NCBI GenBank assembly: GCA_016200225.1
Contig: JACQFD010000039.1
Coordinates: 62,001 to 126,000, forward strand
Source: Planctomycetota bacterium
GTDB lineage: Bacteria; Planctomycetota; UBA1135; JACQFD01
Direction: 5' to 3'
Length of the DNA: 64,000 nucleotides
The notes below the pieces were generated by a model, which was given only the letters and a program-made list of their open reading frames with translations, was not told the origin of the DNA and made no database searches. The position numbers and the translations under genes were made by a program. Shown here piece by piece: positions 51,459 to 63,200 of the stretch. The first letter of the stretch is position 1. Every line of letters starts with the position of its first letter.

Positions 51459-54400
51459 CTAGTTTAACAGTTTACGCGCTTCCTCCGCAGCAGGATGGAC
51501 TGCGGATTTCGCGAGCGCGCGACGGAGCATTGGACGGGCCTCATCCAGTTTTGATTCCGCGGCGAGCGCAAGTCCGCGCCCATAGAGCAAATCTGCGCTC
51601 GGAGGCACACCCTCGGCGTTCGAAAGCTCTTCGGATTGCTTGAAAAACGCGAGCGCGCCGGAGTTGTCACCCTTCCGAAAGGCCACCCAGCCGAGGACGA
51701 GGCGCGCTTGGGCGGAGTCTGGGAGTTCCTTTAGACAGAACTCGGCGTCCTTTTGCGCAAGGGCCAAATCGCCACGGCGGGCGACGATCGTCTCCGCGCG
51801 GCGAAGGCGCAGATTCGAATCGTATCGCTCGGCGTCGATTTCTTTCGTTAGCAATTTAATATAACGATCCGCGGCGGCGGCATATTTCTCGCGGTTCTTG
51901 GCGCGAAGCTGCATTGTTATTAACGATTCGAAGATGCTAAGTCTTACATTATCTAAATATTCATCGCTCAACCCCGCGGGCTCGCTGAATTTTGCGATCG
52001 CGAGTTCATAACATCGTTCCGCGTCATCGTATAGATTGGCTTGCTCGTATTTTTGAGCCAGAATTGTAAATACATCGCTTCGATAGCCGTACGTGCCGGG
52101 AAGACGCTGGACGAGCGCTTCGCTTTCATACTTATCGGCCTCGGCGGCGTTCCCGAGCTTCCTGTATACGGCCGCCAGTTGCGCGCTGGCTCCGATGGAC
52201 GAGTCGTCCCCCGAGCCCGAGGAATAACTGGAACCTCCGCCGGAATTGCCGCCGGTTCCCGCAAAGCGGAATCGGTTGGCGGAGTTGCGTCCCGAGCGAG
52301 ATGTTACAACTTCCGATTGTTGCAAATTCGCACGCGAAAGGGAAGCGAACGACCGCGCGACCGGAAGGGCTTCGCTCGCGCGATTTAATTTTAAATAACA
52401 ACCGGCGAGTTCGGACAGCGCCTCCAGATCCTCGGGTTTTTGTTCGAGTTCTTTTAGATAGGTCGCCGCAAGCGAGGCGAAATCCTCCTTTTCCACGAGA
52501 ATTCTCTTATGTAAAGTCTTGAGAGTTACAATTTCTGGGTGCGCCGCGCGTTCCTTCAATACGCGGGCTTCCAGCGAGGGCAGCGTGCCGTTCTCGAGAG
52601 CCATTTCTAATAAAAACCCCCAGCGGTTCTGCCATGGATAATCATATTCACGATTCTGAGATCCGAATTCGTCGGCGAATTCGTCGAGCGGCTTCAGGAT
52701 CTCCCACCACAATTCGGCCGCGGCCCGATCGCGATCCCCGGTTCCGTAAATCGCGCGCGCGTGCTCTTCGATCGTCTGCCAGTCCCGCCGCGTCTTGCGA
52801 AGCATGAAATCCTCGAGTTCCGCGGCGGATTCTTTATAATAACCGTGATTATAAAGATTCATCGCCTCCTCGGCGCGCGAATACGAAGTCGAATAGTAAT
52901 TAAAGGATCCGGATTCGACGCGCTCCGGCGAGCGAAGGAACGGATCGCGCCACGCCTCCAGCGCCGCCTGCGGCCCCTTGAGGCGGAGAGCGAGATTGCC
53001 GGCCTGTCGATACAATTCCATCGTGTCCCAACGGCGCATCGCCGCGTCGGGGGAGCGCGCGAGCAAACGATAGAGTATTTGATATTCTTCGAACGCGCGC
53101 TGGAACTGGCCCGCTAAATGTAAAGAAACGGCAAGTCCGCATTGCGGCGACACGTCGCCCGGCAGTTTGGATTTCAATTCGCTAAATTTAAGAATCGCAT
53201 CGTCGAATCGTTTTCCGAACAGCGCGAGAAACGCGGATTCGTGCAATAACGCCGGGTCTCCCGGCGACGCGGCGAGGGTGGCCGCGACGCGCGCCTCCTC
53301 GCCCGCGGATTCGGCAAACCCCGCGAAGCGTTCGTAAAATTTAAAATAAGCATTCGGCGCCATGGGATCCTTCAACACGCGAAATGCCGCGTCCAGCGCT
53401 TCGCGCGTCTTTCCCGTTTGTTTATAACAATCGAAAAGCGACCGGTCCATGATCGGATAATTCGGATCGATCGAGCGCGTTTTTAAGAATAATTCGATTG
53501 CGTTTTCGTAATATCCTTTGCGCGCCAGTTCGCTGGCCACGCGAAAATTGCCGTCGGCGGATTCGGCGGATTCCTGGCCGCGCTTCAGGAACTCGAGTCC
53601 TTTTTCAAGATTCTTCGATTCGAGATACCACGAGGCGATCTGCGACGAGAGACTGCGACGCTCCCATTCGTTTGTGCATTGATCGATCGATTTCTCGAGC
53701 GACCCGATCGCTTTGTCAAGCGATCCGGCGCGCGCATAATGATTCGCGATGGATCGATATATATCCATTCCCGCGCCCGGCCGTTCGGCGATTTTCTCGA
53801 GCGCGGCGATCGCGGCGTCGCGTTCGCTCAAGAACGACGCGACTCGCGCGAGTTCCTTTAAAGTTTCCGAATTATCAGGATCGGCCGCCAGCTTTTCCCG
53901 GAGGTCTTTTAAATATTCGGGCATCCGATTCGCGCGCAGGTAAATCTCGAATAATCCGAGATTCACCGTCCCCATGTCCCAGTTGATCCGATTATCGGAT
54001 TCTTTGTTGAGAATCTGTCCGCGCCGGACGGCCTCGATCGCTAGATCGTACTTATTTTTTTTCAAATAAAGTCTCGCGAGCAATTGCAAATGGGCAAAAT
54101 TCCGCTCGCCGACGCGATCGAGATAACTTTTTAACATTTCGACCGCCTCATCATACAATTCATTCGTTGAATATATATTTGCGAGGATCAGCCTGTTCTC
54201 CGGCCGGTTGACGTCGGCGATCTCCATATAAACTTTCAAGGCTTCGTCGCGCTTGCCGAGCTTTAGGAGCAGCTGCGCTTTCTCCGAGCGGAGCGTGTCG
54301 CGCTCCGTCATATTCCCGGCAACTGTATAAATCGAGGCGCCTTCAGATCCGGCGTTCTGTTTTTCCAATTCTCCGACGAGTTCGAGCGCTCTTGTCCAGT

Positions 54401-57400
54401 CGTTCGCGGCGCGCGCGAGCGAGATCCGGATTGGAAATACATATAAAAATTTCGGATCCTGCGCGAATGCGGCCGCGAGTTCGGCGTCGGCCTCGTTCCA
54501 GTCGCCCGACGCGATCATCGCGGCCGCGCGATAAAGATTTCCCCGGGGCCCGACGTAATTTCTCGCGATCTCGAGGACCTGATTTTTCTTTATATCAAAA
54601 TTCGGAATATTTCGTAATAGATTGGCGAAACTCTCGAATGTCGTTTGCTTTTCGCCGAGGCTCGCCGATCGCTCAATGCGCTTCCAAGCCGAATCGAGAG
54701 CGCCAGGCAGGTCGCCGCTTACTAATTTAAATTGTATTTGTTGCGCCGTCATCCGTGCGAATTGATATTGCCCCTTGCCAATATCATTAACTTCGCGATC
54801 GATCGTCTCGACGGCGCGCGCGTCCATCCGTTTGGAAGCGTACCAAGCCGCGATGGACGAGCGTTGCCGCGTCGCCGGAACGCGCCGCGAGACCTCCGTG
54901 AGCACGTCGTCCGCTTTCTTCGTATCTCCCTCGGAAAAATAAATATTTGCGAGTTCGAACGCATTCGAAAGCGTTTCGTCGGTATCGGATCCCTGTGCGA
55001 TCTCTTTTTGTAATTGTACTTTAAGCCCGTCGAATTCCCCGGCGGAGCGCAGACAATTCCGCAGAAGGGATTTCACCTCTTCCAAATGCGGCGCGAGCGC
55101 TTCGGCGGCGCGGGCAACGGCGAGCGCTTCCGTAAACTTCTTTTCGGCCGAAAACTTTTTCGCGAGCCTTGTCTTTAATTTAATATTCTTCGGATCCTTC
55201 TCGACCGCCAACTTTAGCGATTCGACGGTTTCCTTCTTCGAATTGCCGATTTTCGCGTCGGCGGCGGTCATCAGATCCTGAATCTCCCTCTCGGCCCAGG
55301 CGTTTCCGGCGCGCGAATGTTGCAAATTCAAGATTTTCACGGCTTCGTCCGCTTGATCCGCGGCGATCAGCGATTTTGCATAACTTCGCCAGATTGAATA
55401 TTCGTTCGGCTCATAACTATACAGGAGCTTCAAAACAGGAAGCCCGACGGGTCCAAAATTATAACGATCGACGATTTCGCCGAGTTCCCACGCGAGCCAG
55501 CGAAACGTGCCCATGTCTTCGCGCGCGAGATCGCGCAACGCGTCGGCGGCTTTCGACAATTGTTTGCGATCCAAAAGATTTCTAATAATCGCAGCGTAAT
55601 CCGAGCTGACCGGAAATCTCGGACCCCCGGCGGATCCGCGGGCATATTGTAAATTACTCCAGATCCACTCGTCGCTGCTCTTCGACGCGCGCGGCGGCGA
55701 CAGCGGCGCGATTTCATGACGTTTTGGGGGATCGTCCCGCACGGGACTCCGATTCAATTCGCGCTTCCGTTTGACGGAAGCATAATATTCCGCGAGCGAA
55801 TCGTCGTATTTTCCGCTGCGTTCGAGGAGTTCCGCGATCACTTTGTGGATGCTGAAATCGTCCGGAAGTTGTTGTAATATTAATCTATAAATCTTCAGCG
55901 CGTCTTCGTATTTCTTTTGAAACTGAAGACACTCCGCGAATTTGACGCCGGCATCGCGGAAGTCGAAGCACTGTTCCGGCCGCGGAGACGCCGGAAGCGC
56001 CGCGGCGGCCGCCTCGAATTTTTTCGTATATTCGGCCGCGAGAACCGGAAATATGTTATTCGACGTCGCAAGCAATTCCGCGGCATTCGGATCGCCCCAC
56101 GTTCGCAGAGAATCGTAAGCTTCATAAAACTTCTTCCGCTTCTCGTAAATTCGCGCCAATTTCGACATTCCGTCGTTAATTAGATAAAACGCGGGTTTTA
56201 CATATCCGAGTATCGGATCGGAATCGAGCGCGATCGCCCGTTCCGACATTTGTAAATAATACTTCTCCGCATCTTCATACATTTCGTTGTCGAAAAACAC
56301 CGCCGCGACGGAGATCATGCATCGAAGATCGCCGCCGATTTGAATTTTGGCCAACGCCCCGCGGGCATCGTCGCGGCGCCCTCCGCGGGCGAGACAGCGC
56401 GCGATGGCGATGCCAATGCCCACGGGTGTCACGCGTCCGCCGGGATTCGTATCGACCTCGTCGATTCTAACATATTCAGTTTCATAAATTTTCCGAAGAT
56501 GTTCCTCGTTCACCCGGCGCCGGACAGTCTGCGGGAAACGGTCGAGAAGATATCTCTTTTGTTTACGAAAAGCATTGTCGATCTTTTCAGCGGCGAGTTT
56601 TTCGCTGCCGGGCTCGGGAAGCAGCGCGAGCGACTTTTCATAATTCTGAACCGCTTCATCATAATGTTTGTCGCGCTCGAACCGCGCCGCGAGCGCGGCC
56701 GGAAGGCGCGCCGAATTCGGAAATCGAATAATTCCATTCTTTATAATTTCCTTGGCGTCCGCTTCCTTTCGTTGCAAATCTAACAGATCGGCGAGTTCCA
56801 TGCAATCGAACTCGGTGGCGTCCGCGCCCGGTTTCTCCAATAACTCCTGCAACGTGAACGCGCGTTTCTCCGAAGTCTTTAGATCCATTCGGTTGGCGTC
56901 GCGCCAGTTGCGCGCGATCAGCGCCTCCCATTCGTTTCGCGAATATCCTTTCGGAATCTTGTTCTTTCCGATCGTTTCCGCGCGCACGAAAGTTGTTGTA
57001 TCCAACGAAAGCTGCGCGTTTTTCTGCGAGCGAAAGAAACTGACGGCTTGTTGATATAAAACGGCGCTGCGGGGCTGGAGTTTGACTTCATCGGCGATGA
57101 CGTCGCCGAATTCCGCCGCGTAGCCGTGCTCCTCGAAGAAAGCGCGAATCGAATCGATCGCCTGCGCGGTCATGGCCGCATTGTAATCTGTATAATCCCA
57201 TTCGTCGCGATAGGAAGTATAGCGAGTCGATTGCGCGGGAGTCTGCGAATCGCGATCGTTAGTATCTGAGCGCGTGGCCGCGAGCAGGCGTTTGCCGTAT
57301 TCGACGGCCTCGTCTTTCTTTCCGAGTTCGCTATAAATCGTCGCAAGCGCGACCAGGATGTCCCAGTCGTCTCCAGCCAGTCCCAGCGCGCGCTCGAGCG

Positions 57401-60191
57401 TCTGCGCGGCCTTTTCGCGCTGCCCGGATTGATTATAAAGTCTCGAAAGCCGGATTTGATATTTAATATTATTCGGCGACTGGGAAACGGCCTTCTCCAT
57501 GGCCGCGACGGCCGGTTCGACCAGGTCGTGTTTTTTATATAGTTCGGCGACCTTGTCGAGCGCGCGGATGCCGGACGTGACTTCCGACGCTCGCGTCGTG
57601 TCGCCCGTGTCCATCGCCGCGCCCGCGATTTTCATCACGATCTGATCGCGATCGACTTTCGGCAGTTTTAATAATTTTTCGTAGTCGCGAATCGCGTCGT
57701 CGTGCCGGTCGAGCAACGACAGGATGCGCGCGCGGGTTTCGAGAAGGCGCGGCTCCTCCGGTTGATAGTTAAGAAGTTTGTCGAGCATATCGACGGCGAG
57801 TTGGTACTCGAGTTCTTTAATATATATATCCGCGAGCAGCACGGGCGAGTCGATGTCGTATGGATTTTCGTCGGTCTTTTTTCGTAATGTTTGGATTTTT
57901 TCCTCGAGCTGTCCCGTCTCGCTCCACTGTTGATATAACTTTTTTCGCGCGTCGGCGATGACTTCCTCGTCTTTCGATTGCGTCGCGAGCGCGATTTCGC
58001 CTTCGGATTTATTCACTTCATTCTGGCGGCGGAAAATGGCCGCGAGCGCGAGATGATAACGTCCGTCGTCCGGTTTGAGACGGATGGCCTGTTGTAAACA
58101 CTCGGCCGCTTTATCTAAATAGTTCAACCGCAGGTACGCGTCGGAAACCTCCTTGAACGCGGCCGCGTTGTCGGGCGACGATTTTAAGATTTCATCATAT
58201 AAAGAAAACGCCTTGTCCTGATCGTAAAGGGCGATGTAAATCCTGGCCATTTCTTTCAAATATTTCCGTCGCGCGGCGGGCTGTTTATCGACGAGCGACT
58301 GATATTGTTGTATCGCGATTTCGAATTCTCCCTGATCCTCGTACAGGCGCGCGAGCTGTCTCCGGGCGTCGTCGCTCGCCGGATCGAATTCAAGCATTTT
58401 TTGAAATATGGCCTGGGCTTCGGCGAATTTGCGTTCTTGCGTAAAGAACTTTCCAAGTATCAAATACGGCGCGCGCTCTTTGGCGCCGCTTTCGACGGCG
58501 GCATTTTCTTTAGCTAATAATTTTTCGAGCTGTTTGGATTTCCGCGCCGTGCGAATGCAACGATCGACAGCCGCGCCCCGCGCGTTGGAGTCGTCCGAGA
58601 GATCGATGACTCGGTGTAGCGTCGCGGAACTGCCTTCCTCGTCGCCGTTCTCGAATTGTAAATCCGCGAGAGTCGATAACAATCGCGCGTCGGACGGCAA
58701 GAGCGCGACCGCCGATTGTAATACTTCAAGCGCACGCTTTTTATTGTTAGTTTCTCGCCAGGCCTGCGCGACCTGCTCCAGCATCGACGCGTTTCCCTTC
58801 GAGATCTCCGTCGCTTTTTCCAATAGCGCGTCGAGCTCCTTCGTTTTGTTATGTTGCAACAGATAGGTCGCGTAGTCCGCATAATGACGCATTTCGCGCG
58901 GTTGCAGCTCGATGGCTTTTTCGTGCATGGCCATCGCCTCCCGTTCCATGCCGTAAAATGCATAAAGCGCCGCGAGCCGGACGCACGTGTCGGTGTCTTT
59001 GAGTTTTTGTTGAAATAACTTTTCCCACTGCACGCGGGCCTGTTCGAGCCGTTTGTCGTCGGCGAAGATTCTCCCGAGCTCGATATAAAAATCGATTTCC
59101 TCAGGATGCCGCGAGAGGACTCGCTGATATTCGGCGATCAAGTCATCCTTTGATTTTAATTTTCCGAGCACGCCGAGCATCCGGCGGCTGAGGCGCAGGT
59201 CGTCGGGAAAATCGGCGACGGCCTTCGCGAGCGCGACGCGCGCGTCGTCGAGTTTGTTTGCATCCTCGAACGCTCGCGCGAGAAACTCCCGCGCATCGGC
59301 GTCCTGCGGTTTCTGTAATATATCATTCTTCGCATCTTCGATGAGCTTGTCGAAACTGTTGGCGCGTTTGTGTATTAATAAAATACGCCCCTGAATGTCG
59401 CTCTTGAGCCAGTTGCCTCTTCCCATCAGCGCGAGCGCCTGCCTGTACGTGGCCAGCGCATCGTTCATTTTTAATTGTTGTTCCTGCACCCGTCCGAGTT
59501 CCGCCAGAACGCGGCAGCGCTTGGAATTATCAGTTCCAGCGAGGCGATCGGCCTCTTGAAACTCCGCGGTCGCCTCCTCGTTCAAACCGCTTTGCGCGAG
59601 CGTGGACGCCACGTCGAGACGTGTATTAAAACTCGCGGGGTCGGTCTGCGCGATGGCGCGAATCGCCGCGGCCGCGCCCGTGCGGTCGCCCGTCGCGAGA
59701 TATGCTTTACCGCGCTGTCGATGCACTTCCTGAAGAAACTTAATATCATCCGTTTTTACGAGCGCTTTTTCGAGTTCCGCGACCGCCGATTTGGGATCGT
59801 TATTCTTTAAATATAATTCTCCGATCAATTTCGAAAGCGGCGCTTCGGAGGGCGCGATCTCTTTTAGTAATTTTAACGCATCGGCCACTCGATCGCCCTT
59901 CGCATACATGCGCGCGAGCACGACGCGCGCCGCGCGATTCTCGGGTTCGTCCTTGACGGTCTTTTCATAAGACGCGACGAGTTCCTTCAGTTGGTTTTGC
60001 GCGACGGCGGCCTCGACGAGTTTGTCGAACGACCAGTCGTGGTAGGGTTTCTTTAATAAATAGTCGCGATATCGCTCGATCGAGTGTCCCGCGTCCCGCG
60101 ACGCCGTGTCCGGGCCGCTCGCATCCTGCGCGCGCGCCCAGGGCACGAGCGCGAAAAGCGCCGGAAGTGTATAATAAGGATTGACTGGCAT
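51459..60191 (-). CDS. Giant exported TPR-repeat protein (2910 aa)
   Basis: A 2910-residue protein with a Sec signal peptide (LPALFALVPWARAQD, cleavage near residue 21). Almost the whole mature chain is made of tetratricopeptide repeats. Examples are AVLARMYAKGDRVADALKLLKE and the 34-residue pattern with Ala/Gly at positions 8 and 20 of each repeat. A Ser/Gly/Asn-rich low-complexity stretch lies near residues 2634-2667 (52190-52290). No enzyme domain is seen. It is probably a periplasmic solenoid scaffold. The C-terminal 1250 residues align colinearly with the next gene, so the two are tandem paralogues. It lies 69 bases upstream of the coiled-coil gene in the same direction. Confidence 0.9.
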   Translation of the reverse strand: MPVNPYYTLPALFALVPWARAQDASGPDTASRDAGHSIERYRDYLLKKPYHDWSFDKLVEAAVAQNQLKELVASYEKTVKDEPENRAARVVLARMYAKGDRVADALKLLKEIAPSEAPLSKLIGELYLKNNDPKSAVAELEKALVKTDDIKFLQEVHRQRGKAYLATGDRTGAAAAIRAIAQTDPASFNTRLDVASTLAQSGLNEEATAEFQEADRLAGTDNSKRCRVLAELGRVQEQQLKMNDALATYRQALALMGRGNWLKSDIQGRILLIHKRANSFDKLIEDAKNDILQKPQDADAREFLARAFEDANKLDDARVALAKAVADFPDDLRLSRRMLGVLGKLKSKDDLIAEYQRVLSRHPEEIDFYIELGRIFADDKRLEQARVQWEKLFQQKLKDTDTCVRLAALYAFYGMEREAMAMHEKAIELQPREMRHYADYATYLLQHNKTKELDALLEKATEISKGNASMLEQVAQAWRETNNKKRALEVLQSAVALLPSDARLLSTLADLQFENGDEEGSSATLHRVIDLSDDSNARGAAVDRCIRTARKSKQLEKLLAKENAAVESGAKERAPYLILGKFFTQERKFAEAQAIFQKMLEFDPASDDARRQLARLYEDQGEFEIAIQQYQSLVDKQPAARRKYLKEMARIYIALYDQDKAFSLYDEILKSSPDNAAAFKEVSDAYLRLNYLDKAAECLQQAIRLKPDDGRYHLALAAIFRRQNEVNKSEGEIALATQSKDEEVIADARKKLYQQWSETGQLEEKIQTLRKKTDENPYDIDSPVLLADIYIKELEYQLAVDMLDKLLNYQPEEPRLLETRARILSLLDRHDDAIRDYEKLLKLPKVDRDQIVMKIAGAAMDTGDTTRASEVTSGIRALDKVAELYKKHDLVEPAVAAMEKAVSQSPNNIKYQIRLSRLYNQSGQREKAAQTLERALGLAGDDWDILVALATIYSELGKKDEAVEYGKRLLAATRSDTNDRDSQTPAQSTRYTSYRDEWDYTDYNAAMTAQAIDSIRAFFEEHGYAAEFGDVIADEVKLQPRSAVLYQQAVSFFRSQKNAQLSLDTTTFVRAETIGKNKIPKGYSRNEWEALIARNWRDANRMDLKTSEKRAFTLQELLEKPGADATEFDCMELADLLDLQRKEADAKEIIKNGIIRFPNSARLPAALAARFERDKHYDEAVQNYEKSLALLPEPGSEKLAAEKIDNAFRKQKRYLLDRFPQTVRRRVNEEHLRKIYETEYVRIDEVDTNPGGRVTPVGIGIAIARCLARGGRRDDARGALAKIQIGGDLRCMISVAAVFFDNEMYEDAEKYYLQMSERAIALDSDPILGYVKPAFYLINDGMSKLARIYEKRKKFYEAYDSLRTWGDPNAAELLATSNNIFPVLAAEYTKKFEAAAAALPASPRPEQCFDFRDAGVKFAECLQFQKKYEDALKIYRLILQQLPDDFSIHKVIAELLERSGKYDDSLAEYYASVKRKRELNRSPVRDDPPKRHEIAPLSPPRASKSSDEWIWSNLQYARGSAGGPRFPVSSDYAAIIRNLLDRKQLSKAADALRDLAREDMGTFRWLAWELGEIVDRYNFGPVGLPVLKLLYSYEPNEYSIWRSYAKSLIAADQADEAVKILNLQHSRAGNAWAEREIQDLMTAADAKIGNSKKETVESLKLAVEKDPKNIKLKTRLAKKFSAEKKFTEALAVARAAEALAPHLEEVKSLLRNCLRSAGEFDGLKVQLQKEIAQGSDTDETLSNAFELANIYFSEGDTKKADDVLTEVSRRVPATRQRSSIAAWYASKRMDARAVETIDREVNDIGKGQYQFARMTAQQIQFKLVSGDLPGALDSAWKRIERSASLGEKQTTFESFANLLRNIPNFDIKKNQVLEIARNYVGPRGNLYRAAAMIASGDWNEADAELAAAFAQDPKFLYVFPIRISLARAANDWTRALELVGELEKQNAGSEGASIYTVAGNMTERDTLRSEKAQLLLKLGKRDEALKVYMEIADVNRPENRLILANIYSTNELYDEAVEMLKSYLDRVGERNFAHLQLLARLYLKKNKYDLAIEAVRRGQILNKESDNRINWDMGTVNLGLFEIYLRANRMPEYLKDLREKLAADPDNSETLKELARVASFLSERDAAIAALEKIAERPGAGMDIYRSIANHYARAGSLDKAIGSLEKSIDQCTNEWERRSLSSQIASWYLESKNLEKGLEFLKRGQESAESADGNFRVASELARKGYYENAIELFLKTRSIDPNYPIMDRSLFDCYKQTGKTREALDAAFRVLKDPMAPNAYFKFYERFAGFAESAGEEARVAATLAASPGDPALLHESAFLALFGKRFDDAILKFSELKSKLPGDVSPQCGLAVSLHLAGQFQRAFEEYQILYRLLARSPDAAMRRWDTMELYRQAGNLALRLKGPQAALEAWRDPFLRSPERVESGSFNYYSTSYSRAEEAMNLYNHGYYKESAAELEDFMLRKTRRDWQTIEEHARAIYGTGDRDRAAAELWWEILKPLDEFADEFGSQNREYDYPWQNRWGFLLEMALENGTLPSLEARVLKERAAHPEIVTLKTLHKRILVEKEDFASLAATYLKELEQKPEDLEALSELAGCYLKLNRASEALPVARSFASLSRANLQQSEVVTSRSGRNSANRFRFAGTGGNSGGGSSYSSGSGDDSSIGASAQLAAVYRKLGNAAEADKYESEALVQRLPGTYGYRSDVFTILAQKYEQANLYDDAERCYELAIAKFSEPAGLSDEYLDNVRLSIFESLITMQLRAKNREKYAAAADRYIKLLTKEIDAERYDSNLRLRRAETIVARRGDLALAQKDAEFCLKELPDSAQARLVLGWVAFRKGDNSGALAFFKQSEELSNAEGVPPSADLLYGRGLALAAESKLDEARPMLRRALAKSAVHPAAEEARKLLN

Positions 60192-60245
60192 TGCGTTCGG
60201 TTGCCGGTATGGTTAATGGAGGATAATTTATAAAGGAATTAATTA

Positions 60246-63200
60246 TTATTTAATCAATACGCGCGCTGCGTCCGCGAACGCGGATTGGTCGTCGATGGCA
60301 ATTGCCCGGCGGAGCAGCGGGAGCGCTTCGTCGCGGCGGCCAAGCGCCGCGAGAGCGAATCCGCGACCGTATAACAATACGTCGTCTTCGTCGCGTCCGA
60401 ATTTCCGCGCGAGTTCATCCGCCTTTTGAAATAATTCGAGGGCATCGCCGCTCTTGCCCTCGCGGAGGCGCGCAAATCCTCGATACAAATCGGGGACGGG
60501 GGAAAACGGATAGTATTTGTGATGATAATCGGCATCTTCCATTAGCAACGAATTGGGGCCGCCGTATTGCGATATCATCCAAGCGCGGGCCGTTCTTAAG
60601 GATATCGAATGTGGCCATTTTTTGAGTTGGATGTCGGCCGCCGATAGATAGTCTCGCATCGCGGAAGCGAGCATTTCCTTGTTTTTCAATAAGGAATAGA
60701 GCCTGCAGCGAATCATGCCCGTGTCCATGGCGCGATCGGGGTTCTTTTCGTTGGCGAGTTTGCAAACGCGATCCACTTCGTCGGGAAGGCGCACTTCGGC
60801 ATAGGATCGCACGAGTGATTCATAAACATCGCCGACCGGATTTGTCATCATTTCGCGATTGACCAATTCGTTTTCCGCGCGCATCGCGTCGTCGCGCCGC
60901 CCGACTTTGAAAGCGAGCGCGGCGAAATCGTAATAGATTCGAAAATCGTTCGATGAAGTTCGGACGCCCGAATAGGAATCATAACCATAACCATAATATC
61001 TCGAACCGTTATTATTCGACCATGCGAACTGCGCCGGCGCATACCGCGAGGCGCTCTCCGCGAATTGATAAGGACGGCCCATCGACGCCTTGAATCTCCT
61101 CGCGTTCTCCTCGACGATTTTCAGCGCCTCGGGATAACGTTCGAGTTTTTTCAAATAATAAACTTCGATCGGATCCTCGCCGCCTCCGGAAAATCGCTGC
61201 GTCTTTTTTCGCGTCCATTCGAGAAGTTCTTCATACTGATGTCGAATTGTCAGCGTCGATCTTAATATTCGATCGAGCGTCGGATCGTCCGGAGAGACTT
61301 GCAAACGTTTGCGTATCCCTGCCTCCGCCCAATCGAGAACGCCGTCCTCAAAGCACCATTTCGTGAATGCGCCCGACCGGTTTTGCTGAGAATAAGAATA
61401 ATCGCCCTCGGTGTTGCGGCCGGCGCCGAGCGGGTCGGCGATCCGGCGCCAATAGAGTTCGATCGCATGTTTAGCATCGCCGGAATCGTGGAGCGCTTCG
61501 ATATAAGTTATATTACACCAAGCTTGACCGCCCATCATCGGTGCCTCGGCGTCCAACTGAGCGAGCGCGCGCTTGTATTCGCACCGTCGAAGGAGGTTGG
61601 CGCTCGCTTGCGCTTCGTTGGAGGGAGCGGAACCGATCGAAAGCCATCGCGAATTCTCGATTGCAAATATATTGCGCGGCGCCGCCGACCACATCGACAC
61701 GGCGGCGTCGGCACTTCCGACGTAATATAAATTGGAGGCCTGCTGATCGCGGGCCTCGACGGCGCCCGATTGTAAATTATCAAACGCGACGGAGTATTGA
61801 TAATATAATAATTGAAGGCGCGGCAGCAGCGCATCGGCCTCCTCGAGACGGCCGGCGCCCGTATAGGCGCCGACGAGGCCCGCCGCGACGCCGCAATCGC
61901 TCGGAATATCCCCCGCGAGTTCGGAAAATCGTAATATCGCATCCTCCCAATTCGCGCGGAAAAGCGAGAGCATCGCCGCACGAATCTTCAATTCGCGCAA
62001 CGCGAGCGCGGCGTTCCCGGTCCCCGCGCCGGCGGCGGTTCGATCCGCGATCTCTTTTCTTAATGTTTCGTCTTCGCCGCACTTGTCCGCTGCCGTGCGT
62101 ACGAATTCTGCATAACTATAAAGTCTGGGCGCCTGCTGCGGATGCCGGAGATAACGAAAAATGGAGTCGACCGCTTCTTTATATTTTCCGAGTTCAAAAT
62201 AAGATCTCGCGAGCGAGTCGTCGTCGGTTTCCACGTTCGGCTCAATGTCGCGGGCTTGTTCCAGCAAGACGCGCGCGTCCTCGTGGAGTCTTAAATTTGT
62301 ATAAAAACGCGCCATCTCGACCAGCGCGGAGAGGTTTCGCGGATCGTCATACGCTTTCGGCAGCGTTTCGCGCGCTTTGTCTGTCTGCCCTTTATTAATA
62401 TAAATACCGGCGAGTTGTTGGTAAAGTTCGTTGCGATTCCAGCGACTTTGGTTTGTCGCCGCCATTTTTTCGAGGATGTCGATGACTTTCGCCGAGTCGC
62501 CCGCTCGTTGATAATATTCGAGAAGCTGCGGAAGCGCCGTCGCTTCGGACCCGGGCCTTGCCGCGATTTTTTGCATCGCGTCGATGGCGGCGGATTCCTC
62601 GCCGAGCAGCATGGCGACTTGCGAGAACGTAAATAAACTATCCGCATCTTTCGAATCCTTGGCGCAGTTCTCTTTAAGTTCGGAATAATATTCTTTAAGT
62701 CTTCCGGCCCGAATATAGGCATCCGTCAGCGGCGCGCGTTCGCCGTTTCCGTCGGAGCCGGCCTCGCGCCGCGCGAGCACGTCGGCCTTGCGAAAGTAAG
62801 AGATCGCCGCGTCATGGTCCTTTTTTTTCATATAAAGAAGGGCCATGCGCTGCAATATTTGCGCATTTCGTTCGCCGTTCTTTTCGAGATAACCGCGAAT
62901 CATCTCGATGGCGTCGTCCACGAGATCGTGCGATTCATAAATTGTAGCGAGCGTCAGGCGGTCTTCGCTTTTCGAAGGATCGAGAATTTGCAACCATAAC
63001 TTTCTTGCCGCGTCCTTCTCGCCGAGGGTGAACAGTACATTTCCTTTGTCGACGCGAAGCAGATTGCGTTCTGTTAACATTCCGACGGATGTGGAAACGG
63101 TTCCCGTTTCGGATCCGGGGTTGATCTTCTCGAGCTTTTCAAGCAACTGCAACGTCGCCCGATGATCGCCGCGGCCGCGCGCAAGCGACATTCGCAATGG

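Noticed and set aside
61541-62398. 285-residue frame antisense to the partial giant TPR gene
   Set aside because: Arginine/alanine-rich shadow of the TPR coding sequence with no domain.
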